Assembly: GCA_020832555.1 (NCBI GenBank) | Contig: JAFIEM010000003.1 | Location: 1-64,000, forward strand | Length of the DNA: 64,000 nucleotides | Direction: 5' to 3' | Source of the DNA: Natronohydrobacter sp. | Lineage (GTDB): Bacteria > Pseudomonadota > Alphaproteobacteria > Rhodobacterales > Rhodobacteraceae | Shown: positions 27,558 to 36,562 of the stretch, one piece after another | Layout: every line of letters starts with the position of its first letter | How positions within the stretch are numbered: position 1 is the stretch's first letter | Position numbers and translations under genes: made by a program | Notes under the pieces: generated by a model | Database searches by the model: none | Told to the model about the DNA's origin: nothing | What the model saw: the letters and a program-made list of their open reading frames with translations, nothing else

Positions 27558-28309
27558 GCCTTTCCAAGAACAGGGGTCGAGGGTTTGGCCATGTCGCGCG
27601 GGGCCATCGGATCGGCCCGTCGCGCCACGACCCCGGCCTGCACCGCCAGCGCAAAGGCGCGCGCCATCGCCACCGGATCGCCCGCCTGAGCGACGGCGGT
27701 GTTGAGAAGCACCGCATCGAACCCCATTTCCAGCGCATCCGCTGCGTGACTGGGCAGGCCAAGGCCCGCGTCAATCACCATGGGCACATCGGGGAAGGCC
27801 GCGCGCAGGGTGCGCAGCCCGTAGCGGTTGTTCAGCCCCAGCCCCGAGCCGATAGGCGCGCCCCAGGGCATGAGCACCTTTGCGCCCGCATCGAGCAGGC
27901 GCGCGGCCAGAACCTGATCTTCGGTGGTGTAGGGAAAGACCTCGAACCCGTCGGCGGCGAGGGCCTCGGTCGCCTGCAGCAGACCAAACGGGTCTGGTTG
28001 CAGCGTGTCGGCATGGCCGATGACTTCGAGCTTGATCCAGTTCGTTTCAAACAGTTCGCGCGCCATTTGTGCGGTGGTGATCGCTTCGCGGGCGGAATGG
28101 CAGCCGGCGGTATTGGGCAGGACGGGCACGCCGAGGCCCTTGATGATCTGCCAGAAGCTTTGACCCTGCCCCGCTTCGCGCCGGAGCGAGACCGTGGCCA
28201 CCGCGGCCCCCGAGGCGCGAAAGGCGGCTTCGAGGACAGCGGGGGACGGATATTGCGCTGTGCCCAGCATCAGCGGGTTGGCGAGGGCGGTGCCGTAGAA
28301 ATCGCGCAT
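27548..28309 (-). CDS. thiG: Thiazole synthase
   Basis: Builds thiazole phosphate from DXP, dehydroglycine and ThiS-thiocarboxylate. The 253-aa TIM barrel begins [19 protein letters not shown], has the catalytic Lys in WIKLEVIG (about residue 98), then [24 protein letters not shown] and [19 protein letters not shown], all ThiG signatures. It lies between thiS and thiE in the operon, five bases after thiS. Confidence 0.97.
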   Translation of the reverse strand: MRDFYGTALANPLMLGTAQYPSPAVLEAAFRASGAAVATVSLRREAGQGQSFWQIIKGLGVPVLPNTAGCHSAREAITTAQMARELFETNWIKLEVIGHADTLQPDPFGLLQATEALAADGFEVFPYTTEDQVLAARLLDAGAKVLMPWGAPIGSGLGLNNRYGLRTLRAAFPDVPMVIDAGLGLPSHAADALEMGFDAVLLNTAVAQAGDPVAMARAFALAVQAGVVARRADPMAPRDMAKPSTPVLGKAWL

Positions 28310-28313
28310 CTGC

Positions 28314-28511
28314 TCAGCCCCCTTGCATGGGGGCCAGCACTTCCAGCCGGTCGCCCTGTTTCAATTCGGTCTGCGCGCGGGCGGATTTGGGGACGAAATC
28401 GCCGTTCAGCGCTGTGGCGACGCGGGCTTGCGCCCAGCCGAGTTCTGTGAGCGCATCGGCAAGTGTCGGGCCGGTGATGTCTTGTGGGTCGCCGTTTACC
28501 TCAATCCTCAT
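28314..28511 (-). CDS. thiS: Sulfur carrier protein ThiS
   Basis: 65-aa ubiquitin-like carrier that ends in the required Gly-Gly (VLAPMQGG). The Gly carboxylate is adenylated by ThiF and thiolated, then used by ThiG. The N-terminal [10 protein letters not shown] and central [13 protein letters not shown] are family-typical. Overlaps thiO by 11 bases. Confidence 0.95.
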   Translation of the reverse strand: MRIEVNGDPQDITGPTLADALTELGWAQARVATALNGDFVPKSARAQTELKQGDRLEVLAPMQGG

Positions 28512-29466
28512 GGATCAGATCCCCTTTGGTTCCTTGGGTCAGATAGGTGATGGCCTGCGCGGCGAGCGCGGGTGCCATCAGGTAGCCGTGTCGGAAAAGC
28601 CCGTTCAGATGCAGCACCCGCCCGCTGAGCGTGACGCGCGGCACGTTGTCGGCATGGGCCGGGCGCAGATCGGCACCGGTTTCCAGAAGTTCGGCCTCGG
28701 CAAAGCGCGGGTCGAGCGCGTAGGCGGCGCTGAGAAGCTCCAGCACGGCGCGGGCGGTGACGCCACGGCGGGCGGTGCTCTCGATTTGGGTTGCGCCCAG
28801 CATGAACAGGCCATCCGCGCGCGGCACGATATAGAGCGGGTGGCGCGGGTGCAGCAGGCGCACGGGGCGCGAGAGGTGGATTTCGGGGGCGCGCAGAACG
28901 ACCATTTCACCGCGCACGCCGCGCAGGCCGGGAAGGGCGGCGGCCATGCCGCGCGCGTCGATCACCGGGCCCTGGATGTCGTCGGGTGTTGCCTCTGCCT
29001 GTTCGATCTGCACCCCGGCGGCAGCAAGCGCGGCCACCAGATCGGACAGCGCGCGGCGAGGGTCGAGATGGGCCTCGTCCTTGAAATACAGTGCAGACTT
29101 GTGATGCGCGAGGTCGGGTTCCAGCGTGTCGAGGTGGTCGATGCGTTGGTGCCCGGTGGTGCGGCGTGCGAACTGGTCCAGATCGCCCCGGTCGCGCTGC
29201 AAGGCTATGACGAGTGAGCCGCAATGGACCACCTCGGTCACTTCGGCCCAGAAGGCGGCGGCGTGCTGACCGTGGGCGACGATGACAGGTTCGGCCACGG
29301 CACCCTCGCAGAAGGGCGCGAGCATGCCCCCGGCCCACCATGAGCAGCCATGTGGCCCCGGCGTGCCGTTGCGGTCGATCAGGCGCACGGACAGCCCCGC
29401 TTTGCGGGCAGCATAGGCCGCGCAGAGCCCCGCCACACCGGCCCCGATGACCGTGACATCAGTCAT
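28501..29466 (-). CDS. thiO: Glycine oxidase ThiO
   Basis: FAD enzyme that oxidises glycine to the imine used by ThiG, the aerobic route to thiazole. With the start at 29466 the 321-aa protein opens with the Rossmann motif TVIGAGVAGLCAAYAARKAGL, has the GCSWWAGGMLAPF block (about 45-57) typical of ThiO, and GLFMLGATQIES and LNGLFRHGYLMAP near the C-terminus. The longer open frame upstream belongs to thiD's region on this strand. It overlaps thiD by 8 bases. Confidence 0.95.
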   Translation of the reverse strand: MTDVTVIGAGVAGLCAAYAARKAGLSVRLIDRNGTPGPHGCSWWAGGMLAPFCEGAVAEPVIVAHGQHAAAFWAEVTEVVHCGSLVIALQRDRGDLDQFARRTTGHQRIDHLDTLEPDLAHHKSALYFKDEAHLDPRRALSDLVAALAAAGVQIEQAEATPDDIQGPVIDARGMAAALPGLRGVRGEMVVLRAPEIHLSRPVRLLHPRHPLYIVPRADGLFMLGATQIESTARRGVTARAVLELLSAAYALDPRFAEAELLETGADLRPAHADNVPRVTLSGRVLHLNGLFRHGYLMAPALAAQAITYLTQGTKGDLIHED

Positions 29467-30262
29467 TGCGCCAGACCTTGTGGAAATGATGCACCGGACC
29501 GTGACCCGAGCCGACCGCCAGCCTGTCCGCCGCCATGATCGCGCCTTGCAGATAGGCATGGGCGCGGGTCACGGCCTCTGCCAGCGTCCTGCCCTGCGCC
29601 AGCCCGGCGGCGATGGCGGCGGAAAGGGTGCAGCCGGTGCCATGCGTGTTGCGCGTGTCGATACGCGGCGCGGTCAGGCGCAACACGCCCGAATCCGTGA
29701 TCAGCAGATCCACGCATTCCGCGCCGGACGCATGGCCGCCCTTCATCAGCACCGCCTGCGCCCCCATCACGCGCAGCGCCTGTCCCTGGCGGATCATCGC
29801 GTCCTCATCGCGGGCAACGTCCTTGCCCAGCAAGTCCGCCGCTTCCGGCAGATTCGGGGTCAGGAGCGTGGCCAAGGGCAGCAAGTGACCACGCAGCGCA
29901 TCGAGCGCGTCCTGCGGCAGCAAACGGTCGCCGGATTTCGCGACCATCACCGGGTCCAGCACGACCGGCACCGCGCGCCCGGCCAGACCCTGCGCGACAG
30001 TGGCAATCGCCTCTGGTCCGCCCAGCATGCCCAGCTTGACCGCGCGCACCTCCAGATCGCCGAACACCGCCGCGATCTGGGCGGCGATCATGGCGGGGCT
30101 TGCCGGTTCCACCATGGTCACAGCGCGGGTGTTCTGCGCGGTCAGCGCGGTAATGACACTCGCGCCATAAGTGCCCAGCGCCGAAAAGGTCTTGAGATCG
30201 GCCTGAATTCCCGCGCCGCCGCCCGAATCCGAGCCTGCGATGGTCAATGCTATCGGGATCAT
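29459..30262 (-). CDS. thiD: Hydroxymethylpyrimidine/phosphomethylpyrimidine kinase
   Basis: Phosphorylates HMP and HMP-phosphate. The 267-aa ribokinase-fold protein begins with ALTIAGSDSGGGAGIQADLKTF and has MVAKSGDRLL, TPNLPEA and the C-terminal NTHGTGCTLSAAIAAGLAQG anion-hole motif with catalytic Asp/Gly-Cys region. First gene of the thi operon, with AAGGGGG seven bases before its ATG and the TPP riboswitch in its leader. HMP must come from TenA/import or from ThiC encoded elsewhere. Confidence 0.96.
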   Translation of the reverse strand: MIPIALTIAGSDSGGGAGIQADLKTFSALGTYGASVITALTAQNTRAVTMVEPASPAMIAAQIAAVFGDLEVRAVKLGMLGGPEAIATVAQGLAGRAVPVVLDPVMVAKSGDRLLPQDALDALRGHLLPLATLLTPNLPEAADLLGKDVARDEDAMIRQGQALRVMGAQAVLMKGGHASGAECVDLLITDSGVLRLTAPRIDTRNTHGTGCTLSAAIAAGLAQGRTLAEAVTRAHAYLQGAIMAADRLAVGSGHGPVHHFHKVWRND

Positions 30263-30298
30263 TCTCGCCCCCTTGTTGCAGCTACCAACGCAGGGGAA

Positions 30299-30321
30299 CG
30301 AAAAGCGCGCAACAAGCGCAC
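30299..30321 (-). terminator. Putative expression platform of the TPP riboswitch
   Basis: Read on the minus strand, GTGCGC, loop TTGTT, GCGCGC (6-bp stem with one G-T pair) is followed by TTTT. It lies directly behind the aptamer and before the thiD ribosome binding site, so it could be a weak regulated terminator; control at translation initiation is also possible. Confidence 0.45.
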
Positions 30322-30324
30322 AAA

Positions 30325-30412
30325 TTCACCGTTCCCTACGCCGGTATGATCCGGATCAGGTTCGATGGGTTGGCTTTCGCCTCTCAGCCCCAAGACAGGG
30401 CACCCCAACGGT
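30325..30412 (-). promoter_or_regulatory. TPP riboswitch (THI element)
   Basis: On the minus strand the canonical blocks appear in order: GGGGTGCC, GGGGCTGAGAGG, CAACCC, GAACCTGATCCGG, ATACCGGCG, AGGGAACGGT. CTGAGA and ACCTGAT are the pyrimidine- and pyrophosphate-sensing loops. About 60 bases then lead to the thiD start. It should switch the whole ten-gene operon off when TPP is high. Confidence 0.97.
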
Positions 30413-30497
30413 TCTGGGGCGGAAGTTAGTCCAAGCGTTTCGTGCTGACAAGGTGTGTGCCGTCAGAAAATCCGACACGCGGCGAACCCTGTGCGGC

Positions 30498-31154
30498 TCA
30501 GGCCAGCCGCAGGCGCGCTTCAAACCGTGCGATTTCGCTTTGGCTGGGTGCGACGCCGGTAAAGGTTTTCACATAGCCCGGCACGCGCGACAGGCGGGTG
30601 GCCATATCTTCGCGCACCTGCATCGAGATATAGCCGATCTGGGTCAGATAGACCGTGCGCGCCCGGACATCGGCATCGTCGCTTTCAAAGCCGAAATGCA
30701 GGAACATCGCGCGAATCGCTTCCAGCCGCGCGCCATCGGCGGCGGTCACGCGCGCCTTGACCGCATCTGCCCCCTGCCCCCAGGCGCGCACCGCGAAATC
30801 CAGTTCCGGGTCGAACAAGTCTGGATCATAGAATATGGCGATCAGGTTCAATATCGCCTCGGCAATGGTTTCGGCATAGGCGTCACGCGCCAGCACGAAG
30901 GCCCCCGTATTGCGCGCCTCCCAATCGTCCAGAAGCGCATCCAGAAGCGCCTGCCTATCCTTGAAGAACCAATAGAAACTAGTGCGCGACAGGTTCAGTT
31001 GGCTTGCAAGGGGCTGGATTTTCACAGCCTCCAGCCCGTTGTCCAGCAAGGCCCGTCTGGCCGCATCCAGCCAAAGCTCGCGCGACCCGCGCCAGCCTGT
31101 CGTTTTCTCGGTGTCATCCTGTGTGGCGGGTGCTGTCTGCATATGCGGCATCAT
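30498..31154 (-). CDS. TetR/AcrR family regulator
   Basis: DNA-binding repressor, about 218 aa. The N-terminal HTH is typical: WLDAARRALLDNGLEAVKIQPLASQLNLSRTSFYWFFKDR (about residues 24-63; one helix pair then YWFFKD), and the rest is the all-helical ligand and dimer domain. Several starts are possible; I use the ATG at 31154 (MMPHMQT), with 31142 as an alternative; the open frame extends further to 31247. It is divergent from the TMADH-like gene with about 100 AT-rich bases between, so it most likely controls the demethylase genes in response to the betaine or an intermediate. Confidence 0.9.
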   Translation of the reverse strand: MMPHMQTAPATQDDTEKTTGWRGSRELWLDAARRALLDNGLEAVKIQPLASQLNLSRTSFYWFFKDRQALLDALLDDWEARNTGAFVLARDAYAETIAEAILNLIAIFYDPDLFDPELDFAVRAWGQGADAVKARVTAADGARLEAIRAMFLHFGFESDDADVRARTVYLTQIGYISMQVREDMATRLSRVPGYVKTFTGVAPSQSEIARFEARLRLA

Positions 31155-31257
31155 AGGTCGCGCGCCGCGCTGCACAAGAAAAATATACAGTGATGATCTT
31201 TTTATTGACATAAGTGAACATTTCCACAAACGCTTGGCCAAAGCCAAGGAGTCCCCA

Positions 31258-33294
31258 ATGTCCAGCGACCCTCTCCTCCAGCCCTATCGTCTGAAGCATC
31301 TGACGCTGAAAAACCGGCTGATGATTACCAGCCACGAACCCGCCTATCCCGAGGACGGGATGCCGAAGGATCGCTACCGCGCCTATCATGTCGAACGGGC
31401 GCGCGCCGGGGTGGCGCTGACCATGACTGCGGGTTCCGCGAGCGTCGCGCGCGACAGCCCGCCCGTGTTCAACAATATTCTGGCCTGGAAAGATGAGGTC
31501 GTGGGCTGGATGCGCCAGTTGACCGATGAATGCCATGATCATGGCTGCGCGGTGATGATCCAGCTCACGCATCTGGGCCGCCGCACGCGCTGGGACAAGG
31601 CGGATTGGTTGCCCGTCGTCTCGCCCGGTTTCGAGCGGGAACCGTCCCATCGGGCGTTTCCGAAAAAGGCCGAGGATTGGGATATTGCGCGCATCATCGA
31701 GGATTACGCCTCTGCTGCGGAACGGATGCAGGCGGCGGGGCTGGACGGGATCGAATTGCAGGCCTACGGGCATCTGATGGACCAGTTCTGGTCGCCCCTG
31801 ACCAATGATCTGGATGGTCCCTATGGCGGATCGCTGGACAACCGTTTGCGCTTTACCTTCGATGTGCTGCGCGCCATCCGAAAGCGCTGCGGCGATGATT
31901 TCATCGTGGGGGTGCGCTATACGGGTGATGAGGCCACGCCGGGCGGGTTGACCCGCGAGGACGGGCTGGAGATTTCGCGCCGTCTGAAAGACAGCGGCAT
32001 GGTCGATTTCCTGAATGTCATTCGCGGCCATATCGACACGGATGCGGCGCTGACCGATGTGATTCCGGTGCAGGGCATGGCCTCGGCCCCGCATCTGGAT
32101 TTCGCGGGCGAGGTGCGCGCGGCCACCGATTTCCCGACCTTCCATGCGGCGAAGATTCAGGATGTGGCGACCGCGCGTCATGCGATTGCCAGCGGCAAGC
32201 TGGATATGGTGGGCATGACCCGCGCGCATATGGCCGATCCGCATATCGTGGCCAAGATCATGCGCGGCGAGGAAGAGCGCATCCGCCCCTGTGTGGGGGC
32301 GAATTACTGTCTGGACCGGATTTATCAGGGCGGGATGGCGCTGTGCCTGCACAACCCCTCGACCGGGCGCGAGCTGGAGGTGCCGCATGAGATTGCGCGG
32401 GCCGCAACGCCCCGCCGCGTGGTGATCGTGGGTGCTGGTCCTGCCGGGCTGGAAGCTGCGAGGGTGGCCGCAGAGCGCGGGCATCAGGTCGTGGTGCATG
32501 AGGCTGCGAATGATCCCGGCGGGCAAATCCGCCTGACCGCGCAGACGCCGCGCCGCGCGGAGATGATGCAGATCATTCAATGGCGGTTTGCCGAATGTGA
32601 ACGGTTGGGCGTCAGTTTCCGATTCAATTCCTTTGCCGATGTCGAGACAGTGCAGGCCGACAATCCCGATGTGGTGATCATCGCGACCGGGGGGCTGCCG
32701 CATACCGCGGTGCTGGAGCAGGGCAATGATCTGGTGGTGTCGAGCTGGGATATTCTGTCGGGCGATGTGAAACCCGGAGAGAATGTCCTGATATATGACG
32801 ATGCGGGCGATTATCCGGCGCTACAGGCGGCTGAGAAGATCGCGGCGACGGGGGCAAAGGTCGAGATCATGACCCGCGACCGCAGCTTCGCGCCCGAGGT
32901 GATGGCGATGTCGCTCACGCCGTCGATGCGGGAATTGCAGAAGCGGGATGTGATATTCACGGTCACATGGAAGCTGGATGCGGTCACGCGCGAAGGCAAC
33001 CGGCTGATTGCCCGGATTGGCAGCGATTATGGCGGGGTGACGCGGATACGCGAGGTGGATCAGGTCGTGGTCAATCACGGGACGCGGCCGCTGGATGATC
33101 TCTATTTCGACCTGCGCCCCGAATCAGTGAATCTGGGCGAAGTGGAGTATAAGGCGCTGGTAACGGGCAGACCGCAGACTGTGCGGGCTAATCCGGGTGG
33201 CAGCTACCAGCTTTTCCGCATCGGCGATGCCGTGGCGGCCCGCAACACCCATGCGGCCATCTATGATGCGCTTCGGTTGATGCGCACCATCTGA
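31258..33294 (+). CDS. TMADH-like FMN/4Fe-4S/FAD oxidoreductase, probable N-methylproline (or dimethylglycine) demethylase
   Basis: A 678-aa old-yellow-enzyme plus FAD/NAD module of the trimethylamine dehydrogenase / 2,4-dienoyl-CoA reductase family. FMN barrel at residues 1-370 with IQLTHLGRR and GYGGSLDNR-like PYGGSLDNRLRF; 4Fe-4S ligands in CVGANYCLDRIYQGGMALC (C-x6-C-x11-C with an earlier partner, about 344-363); FAD motif VVIVGAGPAGLEAARVAAERG near 391. Relatives next to Rieske oxygenases include StcD of stachydrine and DgcA of dimethylglycine catabolism, which remove N-methyl groups. ATG at 31258 follows AAGGAG. First gene of a three-gene plus-strand set. Confidence 0.85.
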   Translation: MSSDPLLQPYRLKHLTLKNRLMITSHEPAYPEDGMPKDRYRAYHVERARAGVALTMTAGSASVARDSPPVFNNILAWKDEVVGWMRQLTDECHDHGCAVMIQLTHLGRRTRWDKADWLPVVSPGFEREPSHRAFPKKAEDWDIARIIEDYASAAERMQAAGLDGIELQAYGHLMDQFWSPLTNDLDGPYGGSLDNRLRFTFDVLRAIRKRCGDDFIVGVRYTGDEATPGGLTREDGLEISRRLKDSGMVDFLNVIRGHIDTDAALTDVIPVQGMASAPHLDFAGEVRAATDFPTFHAAKIQDVATARHAIASGKLDMVGMTRAHMADPHIVAKIMRGEEERIRPCVGANYCLDRIYQGGMALCLHNPSTGRELEVPHEIARAATPRRVVIVGAGPAGLEAARVAAERGHQVVVHEAANDPGGQIRLTAQTPRRAEMMQIIQWRFAECERLGVSFRFNSFADVETVQADNPDVVIIATGGLPHTAVLEQGNDLVVSSWDILSGDVKPGENVLIYDDAGDYPALQAAEKIAATGAKVEIMTRDRSFAPEVMAMSLTPSMRELQKRDVIFTVTWKLDAVTREGNRLIARIGSDYGGVTRIREVDQVVVNHGTRPLDDLYFDLRPESVNLGEVEYKALVTGRPQTVRANPGGSYQLFRIGDAVAARNTHAAIYDALRLMRTI

Positions 33295-33460
33295 TCATGC
33301 CGGTTGCGGTCAAACGCGAAACGGCCGGATGGCGCGAGTGGGACATATTGCGCCGCTTCCGTGCGTGCTACATCGGCTCTCTGCCGTCAAGAAAACGACA
33401 GCCACTCACTACCCGGATCCCTGCTGGAAACCCTGATCCCTTGTCACGAAGGCCAACCCG

Positions 33461-34696
33461 ATGATCAGCAATTCTGACCTTCTGTATCTTCTCATGTCGC
33501 GCAAACCGTGGCATTCGCTGCCGCAGCCCTTCTACACCGATCCGGACATCTATCAGGCCGATCTGCGGGAAATCTGGCAGCGCGACTGGATTTTCGCAGC
33601 CCCATCGGCGGAATTGCCGAAGCCCGGCGCCTATATCACGCTGGAAATCGGCACCGCGTCGGTGATCATCGTGCGCGGGGCGGATCGCGTGATCCGGGCG
33701 TTTCACAATTCCTGCCGTCACCGGGGCAGCCGGATTTGTTCGGCGGAAAAGGGTGTGTCGCCGAAACTGGTCTGCCCCTATCACCAATGGACCTATGATC
33801 TGGACGGTAAGCTTCTCTGGGCGCGGGAAATGGGCGCGGATTTCGACCCGTCCCAGCACGGTCTGGGGCTGGTCCATTGCCGCGAAGTCTCTGGCATGGT
33901 GTTCATCTGCCTGGGTCAGGACGCGCCCGATACCAGCGCGCTGGAAGCACAGGCCGCGCGCTACATGGGTCCGCATGATCTGGCCAACCTGAAAGTCGCG
34001 CATCAATCCAGCATCATCGAGCAGGCCAACTGGAAACTGGTGCTGGAGAACAACCGCGAGTGCTATCATTGCGCGGGCTCGCACCCGTCGCTCTGCGTGA
34101 CCTTCCCGGATGATCCGAACCTTGTCGGCGCGGATGACAGCACCACCAGCAATGTGGGCCGTGCACATGTGGACCGGTGCGAGGCTGCCGGACTGCCCGC
34201 AAAATATGTGATTGACCCCTCCGAGCGCTGGCGCTTCGTGCGGATTCCGTTTCTGGGCAAGGCCGTCAGCTACACGCTGGACGGCAAGGCGGCGGTCACG
34301 AAACGCATTGGCTCTGTGCCGTTTGATGATGCGGGTTCGTGTCTGTTCTTCCACTACCCCAACACCTGGAACCACTTCTTGTCCGATCAGGTGCTGACCT
34401 TCCGCGTGCTGCCGGTCGGCCCGATGCAGACGCAGGTCACGACGACATGGCTTGTCCACAAGGATGCCGAGGAAGGGCGCGATTATGATCTGAAGCGCCT
34501 GACCGAAGTCTGGATCAGCACCAATGACGAGGACCGCCGCATCGTCGAGGAAAACCAGCGCGGGATCAATTCGCCCGGCTATTTGCCCGGCCCCTACAGT
34601 CAGGTGCAGGAAGGCGGCGTCAATCAGTTCGTGGACTGGTATTGCCGCACGCTGCATACGGCCCTGATGGGGCCGCGCCGGATTGCTGCGGAGTAA
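33461..34696 (+). CDS. Rieske non-heme iron oxygenase alpha subunit, betaine/stachydrine demethylase type
   Basis: Oxidative N-demethylase of the GbcA/Stc2 group. Rieske ligands Cys85-x-His87 (SCRHRG) and Cys105-x2-His108 (CPYHQW); mononuclear iron site in ENNRECYHCAGSHP with His203 and His208, a block shared by glycine betaine and proline betaine demethylases. 411 aa is the usual length; an internal ATG after 11 codons is an alternative start. The reductase follows after 6 bases. Together with the upstream flavoprotein this predicts betaine to N-methyl to free amine; which betaine (glycine or proline) cannot be decided here. Confidence 0.9.
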   Translation: MISNSDLLYLLMSRKPWHSLPQPFYTDPDIYQADLREIWQRDWIFAAPSAELPKPGAYITLEIGTASVIIVRGADRVIRAFHNSCRHRGSRICSAEKGVSPKLVCPYHQWTYDLDGKLLWAREMGADFDPSQHGLGLVHCREVSGMVFICLGQDAPDTSALEAQAARYMGPHDLANLKVAHQSSIIEQANWKLVLENNRECYHCAGSHPSLCVTFPDDPNLVGADDSTTSNVGRAHVDRCEAAGLPAKYVIDPSERWRFVRIPFLGKAVSYTLDGKAAVTKRIGSVPFDDAGSCLFFHYPNTWNHFLSDQVLTFRVLPVGPMQTQVTTTWLVHKDAEEGRDYDLKRLTEVWISTNDEDRRIVEENQRGINSPGYLPGPYSQVQEGGVNQFVDWYCRTLHTALMGPRRIAAE

Positions 34697-34702
34697 CGCC
34701 CC

Positions 34703-35776
34703 ATGATCCCGATGCCGACCAAGGACAGCCCGATCTGGCGCGATGATCAGGATCTGGAATGCGTGGCGATCCTGCCCGAAGCGCCGGGGGTCAAGACCTT
34801 CGTCTTTCGCCCGCCCTCGGCTGCGGTCTTCGTCTATCGGGCTGGTCAGTTTCTGACGCTGGATCTGCCGGTTCCCGGCGGCAATGTGCAGCGGACCTAT
34901 ACGATTTCCTCTTCGCCCGTGACCTCGGCCTATGTCAGCATCACCGCCAAGGTGCAACCGGGGTCGGTCGGCACGGCCTGGATGCATGAGCATCTGCAAG
35001 TGGGCATGCGTCTGCGTGCCTATGGCCCTTCGGGACTGTTCCATCTGCCGCCGCAGCCTGACGGGAAATATCTGTTCATCTCGGCGGGATCGGGCGTGAC
35101 CCCGATGATGTCGATGGCGACCACGCTGTTCGAGCGCGGCGAAGACCCGGATATCTGTTTCATCCAATGCGCCCGCAAACCCAGTGACCTGATCTTCCGG
35201 CGGCGGCTGGAATACATGGCCTCGCGCGTGTCCGGGCTGGCGCTGCATTTCGTCGTCAGTCGGCCCGAACCCTATGAGGTCTGGACCGGCTATAGGGGTC
35301 AGTTCAACCAGTTGATGCTGGGCCTGATGTGCAGCGATTATCTGGAGCGCGATGTCTATTGCTGCGGGCCTGAAAGCTTCATGACATCGGTGCGTGAGAT
35401 CCTGATCTCGCTTGGCTATGACATGGGCCGCTATCATCAGGAATCCTTTCACGCGCCTGCCGAAACCGTGGCCGAGATCAAGGAATTTGACGATCCGGTG
35501 CCCGATGACACGGCACAGGCCGAGATTGTTTTCGCGCGCTCGGGCGTTTCCGTCACCTGCACCGAGGGCGACACGATCATGCAGATCGCGCGGGCACAGG
35601 GTTTGCCGGTCGCGTCTGGTTGCAATTTCGGCCTGTGTGGCACCTGCAAGACCCGCAAGATCGCAGGCGATGTGCATATGGTGCATAATGGCGGGATCAG
35701 CGACGAGGATATCGAGCAGGGTTATATTCTGGCCTGTTGCTCGAAGCCGCTTGGACGGGTCGAAATCGACGCCTGA
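34703..35776 (+). CDS. Ferredoxin-type reductase partner of the Rieske oxygenase (GbcB-like)
   Basis: Delivers NADH electrons to the oxygenase. Domains: FAD-binding beta-barrel with RTYTISSSP (about 65-73), NAD-binding fold starting YLFISAGSGVTPMMSM (about 118-133), and a C-terminal plant-type 2Fe-2S domain with GCNFGLCGTCKTRK and a final Cys in LACCSKP. 357 aa. HMVHNGGI in the ferredoxin part is typical of GbcB-type reductases. Stop lies 9 bases from the converging pxpA stop. Confidence 0.92.
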   Translation: MIPMPTKDSPIWRDDQDLECVAILPEAPGVKTFVFRPPSAAVFVYRAGQFLTLDLPVPGGNVQRTYTISSSPVTSAYVSITAKVQPGSVGTAWMHEHLQVGMRLRAYGPSGLFHLPPQPDGKYLFISAGSGVTPMMSMATTLFERGEDPDICFIQCARKPSDLIFRRRLEYMASRVSGLALHFVVSRPEPYEVWTGYRGQFNQLMLGLMCSDYLERDVYCCGPESFMTSVREILISLGYDMGRYHQESFHAPAETVAEIKEFDDPVPDDTAQAEIVFARSGVSVTCTEGDTIMQIARAQGLPVASGCNFGLCGTCKTRKIAGDVHMVHNGGISDEDIEQGYILACCSKPLGRVEIDA

Positions 35777-35785
35777 GCGGGCGGG

Positions 35786-36562
35786 TCAGGTCGCGCGTGT
35801 GCCGTCAAAGGGGCGCAGCGCGATGCCTTCGGCGCTCAGCCTTGCACGGAGCGCATGGGCCAGCGACACAGCGCCGCTGGTATCGCCATGCAGGCAGATC
35901 GTGTCGATCCGGGCGGGCAGATGCGTGCCCTGCGCAGTGATGATCGCGCCTGCCTGCAGCATGGCCAGAATGCGTGCGCTGACCTGTTCCGCGTCATGAA
36001 TGACCGCGCCGGGCAGGCGACGGTCCATCAAAAGCCCGTCTTCGGTATAGGCGCGGTCGGCAAAGATTTCCTGCGCCATGCGGGCGTTCAGCGCAGCTGC
36101 CGCGCGCGCCTGTGCGGTGCCGGAAATGACCATCAGGATGATATCGGGATCGACAGCAAGCGCCCCTTCATAGCAGGCGCGGGCCAGTATCTCGTCTTCT
36201 GCCGCCATATTGGCGAGCGCGCCATGCAGTTTCAGATGCCGCACCCTGCCGCCCGCGAGCCTTGCCATCGCCTGCGCCGCGCCCAGTTGATAGGCCACGA
36301 GATTGCGCGCTTCATCGGGAGAGATCTGCATCCGCCGCCGCCCGAAACCCTGCAGATCGGGCAGGCCCGGATGCGCCCCGATTCCCACCCCCTGCGCCAC
36401 GGCCTGCGCCATGGCGCGCACCATCACATCCGGGTCGCCCGCATGAAAGCCGCAGGCGATGTTGGCCGAGGTGATGACCTGCAACAGATCCGCATCCGCG
36501 CCCATCGGCCAGGGGCCAAAGCTTTCGCCCATATCGGCATTCAGGTCGATCTGTGTGATCAT
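35786..36562 (-). CDS. pxpA: 5-oxoprolinase subunit A (LamB/YcsF family)
   Basis: Ring-opening subunit of the ATP-dependent prokaryotic 5-oxoprolinase PxpABC, which converts pyroglutamate to glutamate. The 258-aa protein starts with the family hallmark DLNADMGESFGPWPMG, then ITSANIACGFHAGDP and IGAHPGLPDLQGFGRR. Last gene of the pxpB-pxpC-pxpA operon, overlapping pxpC by 4 bases. Confidence 0.95.
   Translation of the reverse strand: MITQIDLNADMGESFGPWPMGADADLLQVITSANIACGFHAGDPDVMVRAMAQAVAQGVGIGAHPGLPDLQGFGRRRMQISPDEARNLVAYQLGAAQAMARLAGGRVRHLKLHGALANMAAEDEILARACYEGALAVDPDIILMVISGTAQARAAAALNARMAQEIFADRAYTEDGLLMDRRLPGAVIHDAEQVSARILAMLQAGAIITAQGTHLPARIDTICLHGDTSGAVSLAHALRARLSAEGIALRPFDGTRAT

Noticed and set aside
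31114-32703. 529-codon open frame on the minus strand
   Set aside because: Antisense shadow of the TMADH-like gene with repetitive basic composition and no recognisable motif.
33368-35686. 772-codon open frame on the minus strand
   Set aside because: It runs antisense across the Rieske oxygenase and reductase genes, whose motifs are unmistakable; the antisense product is His/Arg/Gln-rich with no domain, a usual shadow in high-GC DNA.
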